A program made the translations under genes and the position numbers. The notes beneath the pieces were generated by a model. That model made no database searches and was not told the origin of the DNA. It saw only the letters and a list, made by a program, of their open reading frames with translations. A stretch of 64,000 nucleotides of DNA from Cristatella mucedo (lineage: Eukaryota > Bryozoa > Phylactolaemata > Cristatellidae): assembly GCA_009760855.2 (NCBI GenBank), contig WPIO01000098.1:1357001-1421000 (forward strand), written 5' to 3'. Positions 47,810-60,584 of this stretch are shown piece after piece (position 1 is the first letter of the stretch; the number at the start of each line of letters is the position of its first letter).

Positions 47810-50130
47810 AAACCGGCCATGGCCGTTGATTGCCGTGCATTGCCCTCGATTGTGACTTTACCGATTGTCTAAAAGGATGTGGCTGCACTTTTAATGCATT
47901 GTAATGCAATCCACAAGAACAGTTATAACTTCTGTCTGCAAATGTCGGTAAAAAAATGTGCAGCTCTCCGTAACGGATTGGCTTGCTTCCCGGGCCACTG
48001 CCATCGAATGCCGTGCCTCACCGTCGATTCAAACCGCACGATGGATGGAAATTATGCTCATGCACAGATACATGTTACGTGGAGTGAGATTCGCAGTTAA
48101 TTGCTGCCAACCATGTCAATTCTTCACAGATTTCGCTATCGGCCTCTACCCTTACAGTTCATTGCCTTGGATTGCTGACAGCTAACCACAAAAACGTCTT
48201 GAAAAGTCCACGGGTTTACTTTGGACCCAGCGGAATGTTATATGTTATGACAATAGAGGCTTCCGCACTGACAATTTTTCAGCATGTAGCCAGCAATTCC
48301 AGTACTGGCCCAGGACATTGCTGTCGGTTGCCGTTCATAGCTAGCGATCGTTTGTGGGTGGTTAGTTGAAAAGATTTGATTGCAGTTTCAACACAGTTGG
48401 CTGTGACAGGAAAGATATATTTGATCATGGCCCAGTCACTTTCCAGTGATTTGCAATGGACCATAATGGATTGCCGTATTTACCAGTACCATTGCCTTCA
48501 ATTGCCCTGCATTGCCTAAGATTTAACGGTCAGAGCTAGTTAAAAGGCTTGAAAGTTATTACTAGAGCAGTGAGATGTTACGTAGAATGAGAATAGGAGC
48601 TTGGTGCAGCCAATTTCTCGTCGAGTAGCCGTGGATTTTAGTATTGGTTTCTCCCGTTGCTGTAGATTTACATGCATTGTACGAGATTGTACGAGCACAA
48701 TTGCCTAAAATTATGAGGCTGACTTTAATCAGTGTGCTTCGTAACAAGCATTACAAATTGAAGCATCGCGAAACCAATTTCTGGGCATTTGCATCAAACT
48801 GCTTTAAGTTGAGCTATTGTCCTGGCACTGTAGTCAGTAGCTGTGCACTGCTGCCGAATGATCGAGGATATTTTAGCGATAATCTGGAATTACACAACAA
48901 TCGAAATTTTGAGCATAGTACAAAAGCTATTAGAGCTTTAGGTGTACGTATTTTGGTAGTTTTTGGTGGGTTGCCGTACATCAAGGTACTGGCTCGGGAA
49001 GTTGCAGTTGATTGCGTGGAATTGCTGCAGAATGGCCGACGAAATTACTGTCAAGCGACATGAGTAGAACTATAACTGATGAGTAGAGCAGCGTCCAATC
49101 ATAATTAAAGCCAATAGGGTATGGGTTCTGGTTGCTGTGTGGCGGATTGCAGTAGATCTTGCCAGGTTGAGGCGGATAGCCGTATGGGACCGGGTCGTTC
49201 GATTGCAAGTCATTGCGTGAGAATGCGTGAGTATTATGGAGCACAATTTTGCGGCTGCATTTTGAAATGAGTCTAGTCCTACATGCATCGTCTGCTAGAG
49301 CTTCGTGATGGCGATTTGAGGGTGATTTGGAGTGTAATAGAGTGCATTGAGTAGTTGTTTAGGTCATTTCAGGCGATTGCCACGAATACCACAGTTCGAG
49401 GTTGCACAATTTATGCCATTTACGTAGTTGTGCACACAGAACGGTGCACCTTAATATTCAATAAAAAATTGAGCTCGTTGCCATTAATTTTGATTTGTTA
49501 TACGTTGGATTCGCTTGAAAGAAGTGGATTATGGTATTGGCCTAGGCAAATGCAGTCAAGTGCAGCGTATTGAGCGAGAATAGCCATGCTGATGGAAGTA
49601 AAAGTTTGTAAATGCACTTATTCCAGAGGGCGCTGTCATATAAAATCACAAAATGAGATTTCTGACTTCTTTTGGACTTCTTTTGTTGCATGGTGGAATG
49701 CAGTGAATTGCAGTTGATTGTAGTATTGGCCAGGGTCATTGCAATCCTATTTCAATGGACTTCTGAGAACGCGAAAGCGGAACCCCGTGAAATTTTTAGA
49801 GTACATAGTGTACATGAACCACAGTTTGATATTTGATACTTTTTGCAGCTGTTAGCAGATGGCTTGCGGTGGATGTGATGAGGACTAGAGTGGATAGCGA
49901 TAGATTGTGGTGGATTTGGGTGGATTATGGTACAGACTTTAGGCGTCAAAACTCATTTGCGTTAGTGAGTGTGTATGTGAGCAGAGGCGTGAAATTTGGC
50001 AGAGAGAAATTTGAACTCGTCCTACAACATCACCGCCAAATTTGGGCTCTGAAACGCTTACGTCTGTCATTGTTAACCTAATTAGAGTAGATTGTGGTGG
50101 ATTGCAGTGGATTTTAATAATTCGTCGATC
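47810..50130 (-). repeat. Right arm: monomers in reverse orientation
   Basis: The reverse-complement core (tattggcccagg-type) recurs near 47805, 47985, 48140, 48302, 48480, 48640, 48825, 48990, 49533 and 49725. Relative to the left arm, one monomer (about 46985-47140) is missing here near 48655. Near the centre the arms no longer pair cleanly, so the orientation switch lies between 47700 and 47810. Confidence 0.8.
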
Positions 50131-50134
50131 GGGT

Positions 50135-51200
50135 AATTCGTCGAAACGGCAGTTATTCAGGCTTCAGGCTATAGGCCTGCATCCCGGGTCAGCAAGGCTA
50201 AGGTTGCTGTAAGCCAGACGGCTGGATTTTCGCAAAGTTTTATGGGCTTTGCAGATGCGTCTTAAGTACCTCTTTTCCGAACTGTGGTGACATCAGGCTA
50301 GTGCTCTGCTTAGATGCGCATGGGACTTTCAATTGTAGGGGAGCTTCAAGGCGTTCATGGTCGGCTTGCCATGCCTGCGATTCCGCCTTCCACTACAGCG
50401 ACAGAACCTCTTGTTCCAGGACATTACAAATTGTGCTGCCAGAAAAATCTCCTGGATGACCTTCGTAAGATTTTTGGCACACGACCACTGCAGGTGTTAG
50501 GCCTATCTTGGTTCCGATTGTAGCGGCAGACCTGAATCAGGTTTCTCAGGCCGTGAAGGAGGTGAACTGAACACGCCCGGAGGCACTTCTCAAAGTTTCT
50601 GAACATGGCGTGAGTGGCAGACAGCCACTCTCGGCTGGAAAGGAGGACTGCGGTCAAAGAGCCATGCCAGCCACTAGCTAACGTCCAGGAAGCCAGACAA
50701 CCCGAGGTAGACAAAGGCAGGCAGTGAGGGATATGAGTTAGAGCAACCGTGAGTGGAAGTGGGTCCCCTTGATGAATGTTCCGCAGAGAAGCAGCGGAAC
50801 ATGGCACCGGCTCAAGAGGCTGGATAACAGATTAAGTAGCAGGCCGGGCAGATGCCAGTAACGATGTCGAGGGTGACGGAGGCTGGTGGTCGGGAGGTGG
50901 GTCGCAATGTACGCTGAATATCAAGGCCAATATGATGGCTTTAGAAATTAAGGTTGGATGCATGCTGGGAGGTGTCAGTTCAGGATGGAAGCAGATCAGC
51001 AGAGGGAGGGGCTGAGTTGGCGTGCAACGAGAAGCGAATACGGGGATAGCCCATGTAAGGCGAATAGGTATCGCATGCAATTACGATATACTTTGTATTT
51101 TGCCATCAAAGAATTTAATCTCGTTCTTCTTCGTTTAATCTCGACTTGACATACATTGCACAGTAAGCAAGGGGGAGAGGTGAGTGGCAGCATAAACTCA
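50135..51200. other. No gene assigned
   Basis: A 127-codon minus-strand frame (50424-50807) and several shorter ones overlap without a recognisable domain. I saw no repeats shared with the rest of the window. Confidence 0.4.
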
Positions 51201-51204
51201 TCTA

Positions 51205-51388
51205 CCTCAACTGCTCTCCTGACTCTGACATGCATCTCAGTTTCTCTTCGTAGCCTGAGACGAAGTCTATTGGCTACCGAATGCGTAAAGAAAGCCGCTT
51301 AGGCTGTGAGTGCGCTAAACAAGACTCTCCTGCGTAAAACCCAAATAGTCTTTATGACTGTGGAGTTACAGACGGAGATACATGACAT
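51205..51388 (+). mobile_element. LINE-B 3' end
   Basis: This covers the last coding residues and 3' UTR of LINE-B (cgaagtctattggctacc, then ggctgtgagtgcgct), ending gacggagatacatgacat, as in the copy at 33034-34090. Confidence 0.85.
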
Positions 51389-51499
51389 GCTAAATGAAAA
51401 CAAGCATAACAAAGTTAAAGGTGCAATTTACGGGTTAAGCATGCAGATATAGCTAGTGGCGGAACCAACAGTGTACGGTAGCATGAGCATAAAAAAGAC

Positions 51500-52285
51500 A
51501 AACCTGGAGTAATCCCTAAATGCTTTTATGAATAAATCAGTTTTACCTTTTTAATAAATCTGAAAAGGTCAAGAGATGCAGTGACGCTAGTCGGGAGTGA
51601 GACTGAGGCTTTCAGAGCATTCCAGTTACTGACTTTGTCTCCAAGGAATCAGAGCTTTCGACAAGGTGTCCGTAAACTTATAGATTCAGAAAAGCAGATG
51701 GCACCATTTTAACCTAATAGAATTGGTCGGCTAAAGGGAAAACGCAGATGGAGCTAAACATGAGTGACTGAACCTTAAACATTATACGCTGCTCGACTGA
51801 GATCAAGTGCAGGTTAGGTGTTGTCATAAGTGGTGTGAGGTGGCAACGGCGACGTTCATGATGGTCAAGTCTAGCCGCAGATTTTAGCATAAGCTTTTGC
51901 GCCTGGTTGCATAGCCAGGTAGACCTGCGAGCACTGAACTGCACAAGACAAGACTGAATTCCCCAAACACACTGACCAAATCAGATGTCGTATCGTTTTC
52001 TAAGCTCACCGAAGTTTTTTATCAATGTTATGCAGTTAAAAGTCGACGGACGACTTTGGAGCTAACTTTGGTCATTTAGTAAAAGGCAGTTGAAACGGTG
52101 CTATTAGACTTTCGTGCAGATTCAACAGAAACTATGATGACAGAACCAATTTTGAGCAGCTTGTTTTCCGATTTATGAGAGTCACAAGGTTCACTCCTTG
52201 TTTTAAATTTGTTTTTTCATAGTTAAATTTAAGAGCGGTTGCTGCCACCCACGTACCGATATTATTGATAAGTTCAGCAAGAGTG
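51500..52285 (-). mobile_element. LINE-C fragment, a third LINE family
   Basis: Minus-strand frames contain a C-terminal RT region related to but distinct from LINE-A and LINE-B: QKLMLKSAARLDHHERRRC and VEQRIMFKVQSL near 51750-51930, then a GDKVSNWNAL-like block near 51620. The sequence 51960-52285 may be its upstream RT part, but I could not align it. There are several frameshifts. Confidence 0.55.
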
Positions 52286-52292
52286 TTGAGAT

Positions 52293-52855
52293 ATACTAAT
52301 AACAATAATAATAATGCAATTGATAAAGCGCCCTCAGAGAACTTAATCTCTTTTTAGGCGCTTTACATTTGCTGCAACGGGAAATGCAATTGAATGGTAA
52401 TTAAAATCATGCTTGAAAAACAAAAAAAATGAATAACATGGTTAGGGGTGACATGCACAGGGTCAGCATGCAAATGTGGTTAGCGGTTGCATGCGCAGTG
52501 TCAGCACGCATAAGCACGTGAAGGACGAATCACAGGGACCCACTAAATGCTGTCCTAAATAGGTGTGTTTTTAAGTTTCTTTTAAATGTGGTCAGATCAA
52601 GGGATGTTCTGACGCAGGTCGGGAGGAAGTTCCAGGCTTTGGGAGCATACGAACTAAATGCACGGTCTCCTAAGGATTTAAGGTTTGAGAGAATCGGATG
52701 TTCTAGAGGACTGTGGAGCCATCGAAGCAAAGGTAGAACTGAGTGCCATCTGCATAGAAGTGAGATCCTAGCCTGTGCTTTGCAAAAAGAAACAGTATAA
52801 ACCGTGAGACGAACCCCATTAGGATGCGGACCCCTTGAGGTACCTCGTAGTTCGG
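52293..52855 (-). mobile_element. LINE-A copy with internal deletion
   Basis: The reverse complement shows an (ATT)n tail, a near-perfect terminal hairpin (52326-52370), the 3' UTR and the C-terminal block to GDRAFSSYAPKAWN near 52680. The sequence then jumps to the YADD region of the RT (near 52750-52765, HFYADGTQFYL-like) and the GVPQG equivalent. About 600 bp of RT thumb sequence is deleted. Confidence 0.85.
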
Positions 52856-52859
52856 TGGT

Positions 52860-55800
52860 TCCTAGAATGATCTTGATCCAATAGCATCAACAAGTCCTAC
52901 TGCTATAGGACTTATACAATAGCATTGCAGTGGTGCAGTGTCCTGGCGATAATGCACTAGGCCAGGGAACTATTGTTCATGTGACTCAATTTGCCTGACT
53001 CACTTTGGCTGTTTCATGCGTCCTAAACTCCTGCAAGGGTTCATACCTGCTCGCGTCCTGCATCCACCAAATGGCTATTATTGAGCTTAAAAGCACATTC
53101 GTTGGCTGAAGCAGTACTAGCGTGGGAAACTCCTAATCGGAAGGCTGCATATCGATTTTCTAGAAATCTAAGCTAAGACATCTCACCAACCGTCACGAAA
53201 GGTGTACCCTATCGTGCCGTCTGAAGCTATTTTTTACAGACTGCATACTTTGTCTATTGGCATTTTGACTCAGCTATGCTTCTAAAAGGGTCGCTGTTGG
53301 AAGAGTTAAAATCTCCCGCCTTCCAGTGGCTTACAATGAGCTGCTTAGGATTCAGGTAGACTTGCAAGAAACTTTAGCATAACACCCACTTCTTCATTTT
53401 GGCATTGAAGAGCTGCAGACATAAGTAAAGTATATAAATGTCACATTACCTTTGCTCCGAAATGCATTACATGATCCCAGAAGAAGTATTTACGTGTTTT
53501 ACTCTCGTAGGAGCCTACTAGTTTTTGTGCACAATCTGTAGAGGTCATATCAATACTACTTTTAGGTCTTTAAGGCAATATCTGGGACAATTAGTCATGG
53601 ACTTTCTTTGCTGATTGAGCGTATTTCTGCAACGTATCATTTAATTTCACAACCTAAAAATTTCCGACAGCGAAAGATAAAGCTATACTTTTCATTCCAA
53701 AAGTTCTTCATTCCTGTAACCTACCATGCATTCCCCTTACCTACTAATCTTCTCCTTCAGTGAAGATGTAATAACGAAAAGGCAGGACTACTATTAGAGA
53801 GTGGTGAAAGCTTTAGCTCCGATTATTTCATTGATTCACTCCTGGATGTTAGCATAGTTGTAAGTAGCTTGTAACTTAACAATAAGATTGCCAATAACTG
53901 TCTGGCAGCTAGAACAGCTCTTGTTTTCTACCGAAAGCTGGGCTGTTCTCAGTATCCCGATAGTGAATGTGTATTGAAATCGGGAGGTAATCTTTTCAGA
54001 AAGAAATTCATTAGTTTAATCGGTCTGGCAGCAGCGTGCACGATGCTGCACCTGGTTATAGAGAAGCTAACTTATTTTATTAATTTATTCGGCAAAATAA
54101 TATACGTCAATTAAGTTGCAAAGTTGCTAGCCTGTAGTTTCCGAACTTTAGGATAACTGTAAGCGAATGCCAAAGATCCGTCAAGTTAAAATAAAACTTG
54201 AATAGCAGAATGTTACTCTCTTAACCACAAAAGTATGAACAAATACAAGGCGTTTCCCATAGCACAAATTGGAGGACAATAAAAAACTTCACTTTACACA
54301 CATTAGCAGTAATTTTATCGTCGATGTTTTGTGACTAAGCCGGAGGGGTATTCAAAAAATCAAAATGATCTTCCGAAGCTATTAGTTGCATGAATTAATG
54401 CACTGAATTTTGTCGGATAGCCTAGGCTCTTCAGAGTTGCTGTTAGTTTTAGTCTTCGCCATCCGAGATAGATCTAGCTGATATTGGTTACTGCAGCTTT
54501 GGCTCACCGACGGTAGGCTTCTGCTAGCTATCCTTACTTCTGTCCTGAGAAGAGTTTTACAGATACGAAGCTATCACAATTTAGGTAATTAAATCCAGAG
54601 ATCTGCTCTTTTGATATAAGTTAAAAGGATGACTAATGTATCAACAACAGCACACCCAGTAAAATCACCCTGCTGTTGCAGAGAGTCTTAGAACGTGGTT
54701 CTGTGAACTTTACCGTCATATCGCATCCCTAAAGTGCTCACTTCTCACGCTCCAATGGGCTTATTTGACTGACCGGAGTAAACTGTGCCCTCACAAACCT
54801 CACTCTTGTTGAAATGGATTAGCCGAAGCCATTTTAGGATTTGGTGACTATCCCGGAGGTTTCCTGTACCCTGTTTGGTTTGGCAAGCTCTAAGCACTTT
54901 TAGCTTTCAACAAATTTGTTTGAATGTTAAGGTAACTCTGCTGCCTGTTTCAGATGTTTACAAAAGTTAATTAGTTGGGAGAACAGCAAAGACGTTTCAG
55001 CAGCATCACGTGAGGAGACAACAAAGTCAGCTTCACTGTATTAACAGGCAAGGCACTTGGGTAATGTAAGAGTTAGTTTACCTGCCATGCACGCTAATAT
55101 TTAGCTTCGGCAATTTGAGGTTTACTTAAGTAATTCTTTTTAAGTTCCTCAATGGCAATGTTTCAACCAGAAAAGGGGCCTGATCGCAGCATTTATCTGA
55201 GATGGCTTAGTGAATGGCTACCCGTACTGGTGAGGCCTTGCAACTATTACTGCTTCCAAATGAACCATTGCGTACATAATACGCCATAATGAGAGCTGGA
55301 TGCGAAGTTGGGCATATATTCAAAAGCAGAGAGCTGTTAAGATCGCTAAATTGACACTGAGATGACTGACTGGGAATTCCGATCGTGATTGGCTGGCCAT
55401 CCTCGTGATTCGTGAACAATCAATTAGTTCGGAGAGCTTGTATCGATTAGTCTATGGTGGTGGATATTCAGGTACTCAGACTGTGTATGTTGATAGTGAA
55501 TCTAAGCCTTTCTCATTTCTTTAATATATTGTACTGCAAACATTTCTCAATTTTCAGCATTGACGATATTGTCTTTGGTCAGTGGTCTAGTTAATGACTT
55601 CCAGCCGATTCGGAGCCTTTAGGTGTACAATTGAGCTAAAGATGATCTAAACGTAAAGTTGCAGTAATATGAGTTGCGCTTGTATTCCAAAAATATGAGA
55701 GCTCGCTGGATTGGAGATGATTGTTACGACCGGTTCAAACAGCTAGTTTTAGCTGGGTTCTTACCTTGCTCAGCGAGTTCAATGAATCAGTTGCTTCAGC

Positions 55801-56755
55801 TCTGGTTATGCTCGACCTAGCTACTATGATTGCTTTGGAATGTAAGCGTGTACCTTGTCTTTCTGGAGAACCTATTTTTAGAGCAGCAATGCCAGCTGTG
55901 CTCAACCAAGCTTTCAATTAACCTAATGTTTTACTTATTTAGAAAGTAATGGAGTTTGAAAGTTTGAAGTAATGCATATATACCACTTATTAGAGGTTTT
56001 CAAAATTATATAGCTGTAATATTAATTCCCACTAGCACTCCTGCGTCTAGATTTGTTTTTAAAATCAACTGTTTTTTACACTTTGATCATTTATTTAAAC
56101 ACTAGCCAATTCCAAACACTGAGCAATGAAAAGACTGGCACTCCGTTGTTCGTACACATTTGTCTGCAGCAGTCATCTACAATAACGAATTGTCGACTAC
56201 TGCAGCCAGCAGGCTGGGCTCGTAGATTTAAGCCAGTCTATCTTTAGCATGCAATAAACCAGCCTGCATGAACTTGCCAAGAATCCTATTCAAGAGCAGT
56301 TTTTGACCCAAACTTTTATTTTAATCCACTCAGTGTGTTTCATTTGCGTACGTGACGCCAATCAGTACGTTTGGAGCAGGCAATGCTTTGCTACTGCTGC
56401 TTCCCTGGATACGGTGAGATTGAGGGTTACTCGATCGTACGTGTCGTCGTCATTTTTATTTTGTAGATCCAGTGGCTTGGGTGGTGTTATGTTAGCTAAG
56501 GTACTACATAGGTTGACCTGGGTATGAATAGTTGGACCCTAAACCCAGGTCTTTACCAGCGAGTTCTTTGCGATTGTCTAGCCTTTAAAGGATCAATTGT
56601 AATTCGAAGCTTTTCTGTTTTTTTAATCTCTACCTGTAGCTTTAGTGGAAGCAATGGTTTTAGGGGAGCTGAAAAATAGCTTTGCACTGCTTAGAAATGC
56701 GGGCCTTCAAAAAAGTTGGCAGAGTAACTACATCACTTACATGTCTACGAGTTGG
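52860..56755. other. No gene recognised in ~3.9 kb
   Basis: This is unique-looking sequence. Short minus-strand frames at 55207-55419 and 55735-55917 have protein-like composition, but no domain and no convincing splice sites were found. It could be intergenic or intronic DNA. Confidence 0.4.
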
Positions 56756-56756
56756 A

Positions 56757-56882
56757 TTCCCGGCTGGCATGTTGCAGTGGTTCGGGTGCTTGCCCGGACC
56801 AAAGTCTGGTCGAGATCACAGGGCCCGGCCCTATGGCATAGGTGATGGTTGGAATAAAGATTTGGTTCTCTTCTTGCCCTAA
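56757..56882 (+). mobile_element. SINE-1 copy, diverged
   Basis: It aligns along its full length with the copy at 60585: cggctggcatgttgcagtgg for the head, gcttgcccggaccaaagtct for the core, a decayed B box (cagggcccggccc) and a worn LINE-A-like tail ending near ttcttgccc. Confidence 0.65.
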
Positions 56883-57239
56883 AGTGAATTCTGTTTTTAT
56901 TCCATATGCAGTGATGGTGGGAGTATTATTGCAGGATTTACTCCTTTGCTATCAAATAAAGTACCCTCGACATGTTGTATCTAGATTTATACTTAAGATT
57001 TGGGACTAGCAGGGGAGCGTAGATTAAAAAGAGCAAAACAAGAGTGCAATTAAGCGATGCATACATAATGTGTATAATATCTTTGTTGTAATAATATTAT
57101 TAAGATTAATGCAATATTTGTGAAGCTCCTTAAAAACGATCCTTCTCTAGTTGCTTAGGCCGTGGCTTATAAGTGAAAGTCGTAAATGTTGCCAGTGGTA
57201 GCTCAAGCAACGAGTGGATTCCATAAGAGCGAAAAGAAG

Positions 57240-57660
57240 AACTCACACAGACCCACAAAGAATTGCATGGAACAAGTGCATTTAATCTTCTATAAGAATT
57301 TCTTCCAGCATGGTGATGTAGTGAAGTCAGTCAAGAGGGAGGTTTTGTAGAGTTTTGGGAAATAATTAACTAAAGGTACGGTCATCAAAACATTTTAAGC
57401 TCAAATAAGCTGCTGCTACACAGCAGAGGGTACATAGCCTTATTTGAATATTTTTTATTTATCGGATGAAGAAGCGGAATTGAGGAACCTAACAGTGAAT
57501 AGAAACTAAATGAAGCCAATTTCACGAAGACATGTGTAGGTATGTCGAAAGTTTCATCCTGTAACTGCGAAGTTCTCCTTAGTAAACAGTTGCTGCAGAG
57601 TTTTGCTCTCACTTTTTGTGACTGATTGCAACTACTGAAAAAGGCGTGAGTACTTAGCCG
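57240..57660 (-). mobile_element. Possible LINE-C fragment
   Basis: The minus-strand frame at 57385-57675 contains CNQSQKVRAKLCSNCLLRR, similar in placement and pattern to the LINE-C segment CNQAQKLMLKSAARL at about 51890. A downstream FDDRTFS resembles the GDRAFS block of LINE thumbs. The similarity is weak. Confidence 0.3.
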
Positions 57661-58018
57661 AACAAGTGGAAACATAACGCCGCAGATGCATGAGTTGATT
57701 TTTTAATATTATTGTAAAAGCATGCCGAAATGTGTGCAAGGTTAGATCACCGACAGTAGGGCATGGCTGTACAGCTGTTGTGGCCTCTAGTGAATTGAGC
57801 ACTTTCGGAATGAACATAGCATGTAATGTTTAGGCGATCTTCAGCAGCATTTGCCGTAGCTGAAGCTTGTTCTAGTCAACCTCCCAATGACTATCTTCTA
57901 AAATAAGGTCATAGTCTAAACACAATTTAGAGGATGCATTTGCTTTTTCGGTCCGTTTCTGACATATTTAGTTGGGCCTTGGCTAAAGCGGGCAAACTAG
58001 GGAATAGACGATGTAATG

Positions 58019-58338
58019 GAAGGTATCTCCGTCTGTAAATCCACCAAGTCATAAGGACCATGTGGGTGTTACGCAGGGGAGTTTAGTATAGCTCACTCAC
58101 AGCCTAAGCGGCTTTTGGTACGCATTCCGTTGACAACCGACTTGGTCTCACGAAACAAAGAGAAAGTGGGTAGCATAGCAGAGTCAGGATAGCAGTTAAG
58201 GTAGTGAGTAGCATGGAAGTAGCAGCTCAGGACCACTGAAAAGGATAAGCCATAATTGGCAGTAGGAGAGTAGTTGTCGTTCCTTAAGAATTGGGGAAGC
58301 GAGTTCCATAGTCTAGGACCTGCAGAGCTAAAGCTTCT
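58019..58338 (-). mobile_element. LINE-B 3' end, 5'-truncated
   Basis: From the 3' terminus (reverse complement gacggagatacc) it reaches the block equivalent to SSAGPRLWNS near 58300, then stops abruptly near 58338. It is similar to 36962-37290. Confidence 0.85.
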
Positions 58339-58339
58339 C

Positions 58340-60580
58340 GTTTATTCTTCATATTGACTTCGATCCTGATTTATCAGCCACTCTAAATTTTAGCCTGATA
58401 GCTGATCCTTTTACTGTAAGCCTGTTAATAATGGTAAACTTGATGCAGCAGTAATAGCTCTGTTTGGTGTGATCATTTGGAAATATTTATATATTCATAC
58501 ATCAATATATCGCTTCCATTGAAATATGTGCTTAATATGTATATGTATGCCTTTAATGAGCTATAGCTGTGGATACTAGCTGCAGGTGACACTTGATAGA
58601 TTAAGGATCTCAGATGCGATTCCTTGGGCGGAGTCATGACTAAAAAGAGTTCTGAAAAGTGTCCTGTTTTGACCTATCGCATCACCTATAGATTAGCAAC
58701 ATTGATTTGCTAACAGTTTCATGAGATAACATGATAGAATCAATGTTTTAAGCCGCTAATGGCACCACAATCTTGAACTTTTAACATTGGCCAAAATGCC
58801 TTGTTATATGTTTAAATCTGTCATGATTTTGAAATAATTTCCGTAACTTGAAATTTGTCACTAGACTTAGTAATTGAAATCCGCAAACGTTAGAGTATGG
58901 CCTGAATGTATATGACGATCATTGATATGGTGGACCGAAGTATTTCGTCCATTAGCCACACTGTCGTGAGAACACTGAGCACTTGCGAACTGAATAAGCC
59001 AATGCAGAATATATTTATCAATTTTAGTAGAAAAAATGCTACCAAATCAAGCAAAGATGTTGGAGCTACCAGGACAGCAGGTCGTGCTAAATTGTGCTAA
59101 AGGTATTGTAATCATCACCCAATCACGTGGCTCGTAATAATTGTCATGCTACAGCTGACCCCATTGCACCCTAACCATGTTATTCTTGTTGTTCATTGAG
59201 GACAGTTGCATGCTTTGTAATTAGCTCCCATGTATTACTCCTTCACTTTTCGGTGAGTTTCCTGTGCTCCCGGTAGATGCTCACTGTAGGACAAGCTATG
59301 TGCAAATGACAATTGTGCATTATTGTCGATCACGTGACGTGAAGATGAGAGCAGTAAACTCAATACACTGAGGAAAAACTATTTCTTTGGATAAGGATTA
59401 ATTATCTAGATGGCAGCAGGCTTTCAGCCCATTTAATGCTACTCCAAGGCCAACAAACTTTATGATTTGTGTAAGTTAACCGTAATAGGTTGGTAAATCG
59501 ATATGATTTGTCTCTTAAAAAAGTGATCGCAGCTTCCTGTTTGGCCATCTCTCGGTAATCTAGCCTACGGTTTGGCAGGATCTACTCCAATAAAACTGAC
59601 GATGGCAATTTAATTTAAATTGATGACAAAAATTAAAATGAGTACGGCTTTACCAGAATTGAAGTGAAAGTTTCTATGACATTTGCCTGCAATTTTGTTT
59701 AGGATTCCTGAAGTCACTCCTTGATGCAGATTACATGCACGTTGCTGGTCGAACTATTGGAGTAACTATTGCAATAATTTTTAGTGTTCGTGATGTTTAC
59801 TTGCCAGATTTAATGTTTACATTTTGCAGGCTTAGTGACATTTAAGCTGCACTATGGGAGCCCAGAGATAGCAAGGTCGTAGAGATTGATGGGGCAAAAT
59901 TCCTATATTATGTCTTCGGCTAACTTAATACTAAACCAAGGCAATAAATGAGGCATGGCCATGAGTATGCTTTGGTTTGTCAGATTTGCCAATGGTTATG
60001 ATCTACCATGACTTTAATATGGACATCCGAGAGAAATCCATCTAGCGAAGGCGGTTCAGTGACACTAGTCAAAGGTACTCTACAATTGCAGTATTTAACA
60101 TCAATTGCTTGGGATATTTTCAGTGCGGCTACCTAAGACTTTATTTCAGGTAGAAGTGGATTTTCAACTGTTTGAAGAGAAATGTGACTGCAAGCGATAA
60201 ACAAACGTCTGCTGCCGATTCCCAGAGAGTAAAAAGCCTGTGCATATTGCACGATGCTCGTAATTTTTAATTGAGGTAAAACTTTATCAGCTTTCGTGTC
60301 TTACGAGACCACATCCTAATTGTAAGTGCTATGGTTTTACTGAAGGATGAACAGTGGCATGTTAATGCTTTACAATGGCCACAAAAAATCCGAAACCTTT
60401 TATTTTCCGACCTCTATCCTGTTGATTACATGATAGAGATCGGTCATGCAATAGTGGCAGATCTCTTGCAACGGATTTTGCACTCAAGTCTGGAATCAAG
60501 TTCAAATTACCAAGGTATCTTATTAATTTTGCTAATAGCACGTATATTTTAGAGACAGTTATATTTTAGCTCAGCCTGTC
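58340..60580. other. No gene recognised
   Basis: About 2.2 kb of AT-rich sequence has no frame above 75 codons and no matches to the repeat families described here. Confidence 0.45.
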
Positions 60581-60584
60581 TATC

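Larger units (their letters stand above)
45545..50130. mobile_element. 4.6-kb imperfect palindrome of ~170-175-bp monomers (foldback-like)
   Basis: The left half and the reverse complement of the right half align almost end to end, at roughly 75-80% by eye. Checked pairs include 45555-45720 with 49945-50120, 46150-46360 with 49260-49470, 46485-46640 with 48980-49180, 47210-47300 with 48520-48610, 47333-47348 with 48453-48469, and 47636-47690 with 48125-48180. Both arms consist of diverged monomers with the core tgcaatgcactgcaat followed by cctgggccaata and caatccac. No protein is encoded. It resembles a foldback element, whose long inverted repeats are built of tandem subunits, or an inverted satellite block. 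Confidence 0.85.

Noticed and set aside
47571-47909. Open frames inside the large palindrome (for example the 112-codon minus frame)
   Set aside because: Frames are not conserved between monomers or between arms, so they are incidental.
45545-50130. CRISPR-like array
   Set aside because: The monomers are diverged along their whole ~170-bp length, without short exact repeats and unique spacers, in a eukaryotic context.
50424-50807. 127-codon minus frame
   Set aside because: No domain, no splice context and no duplicate; consistent with chance.
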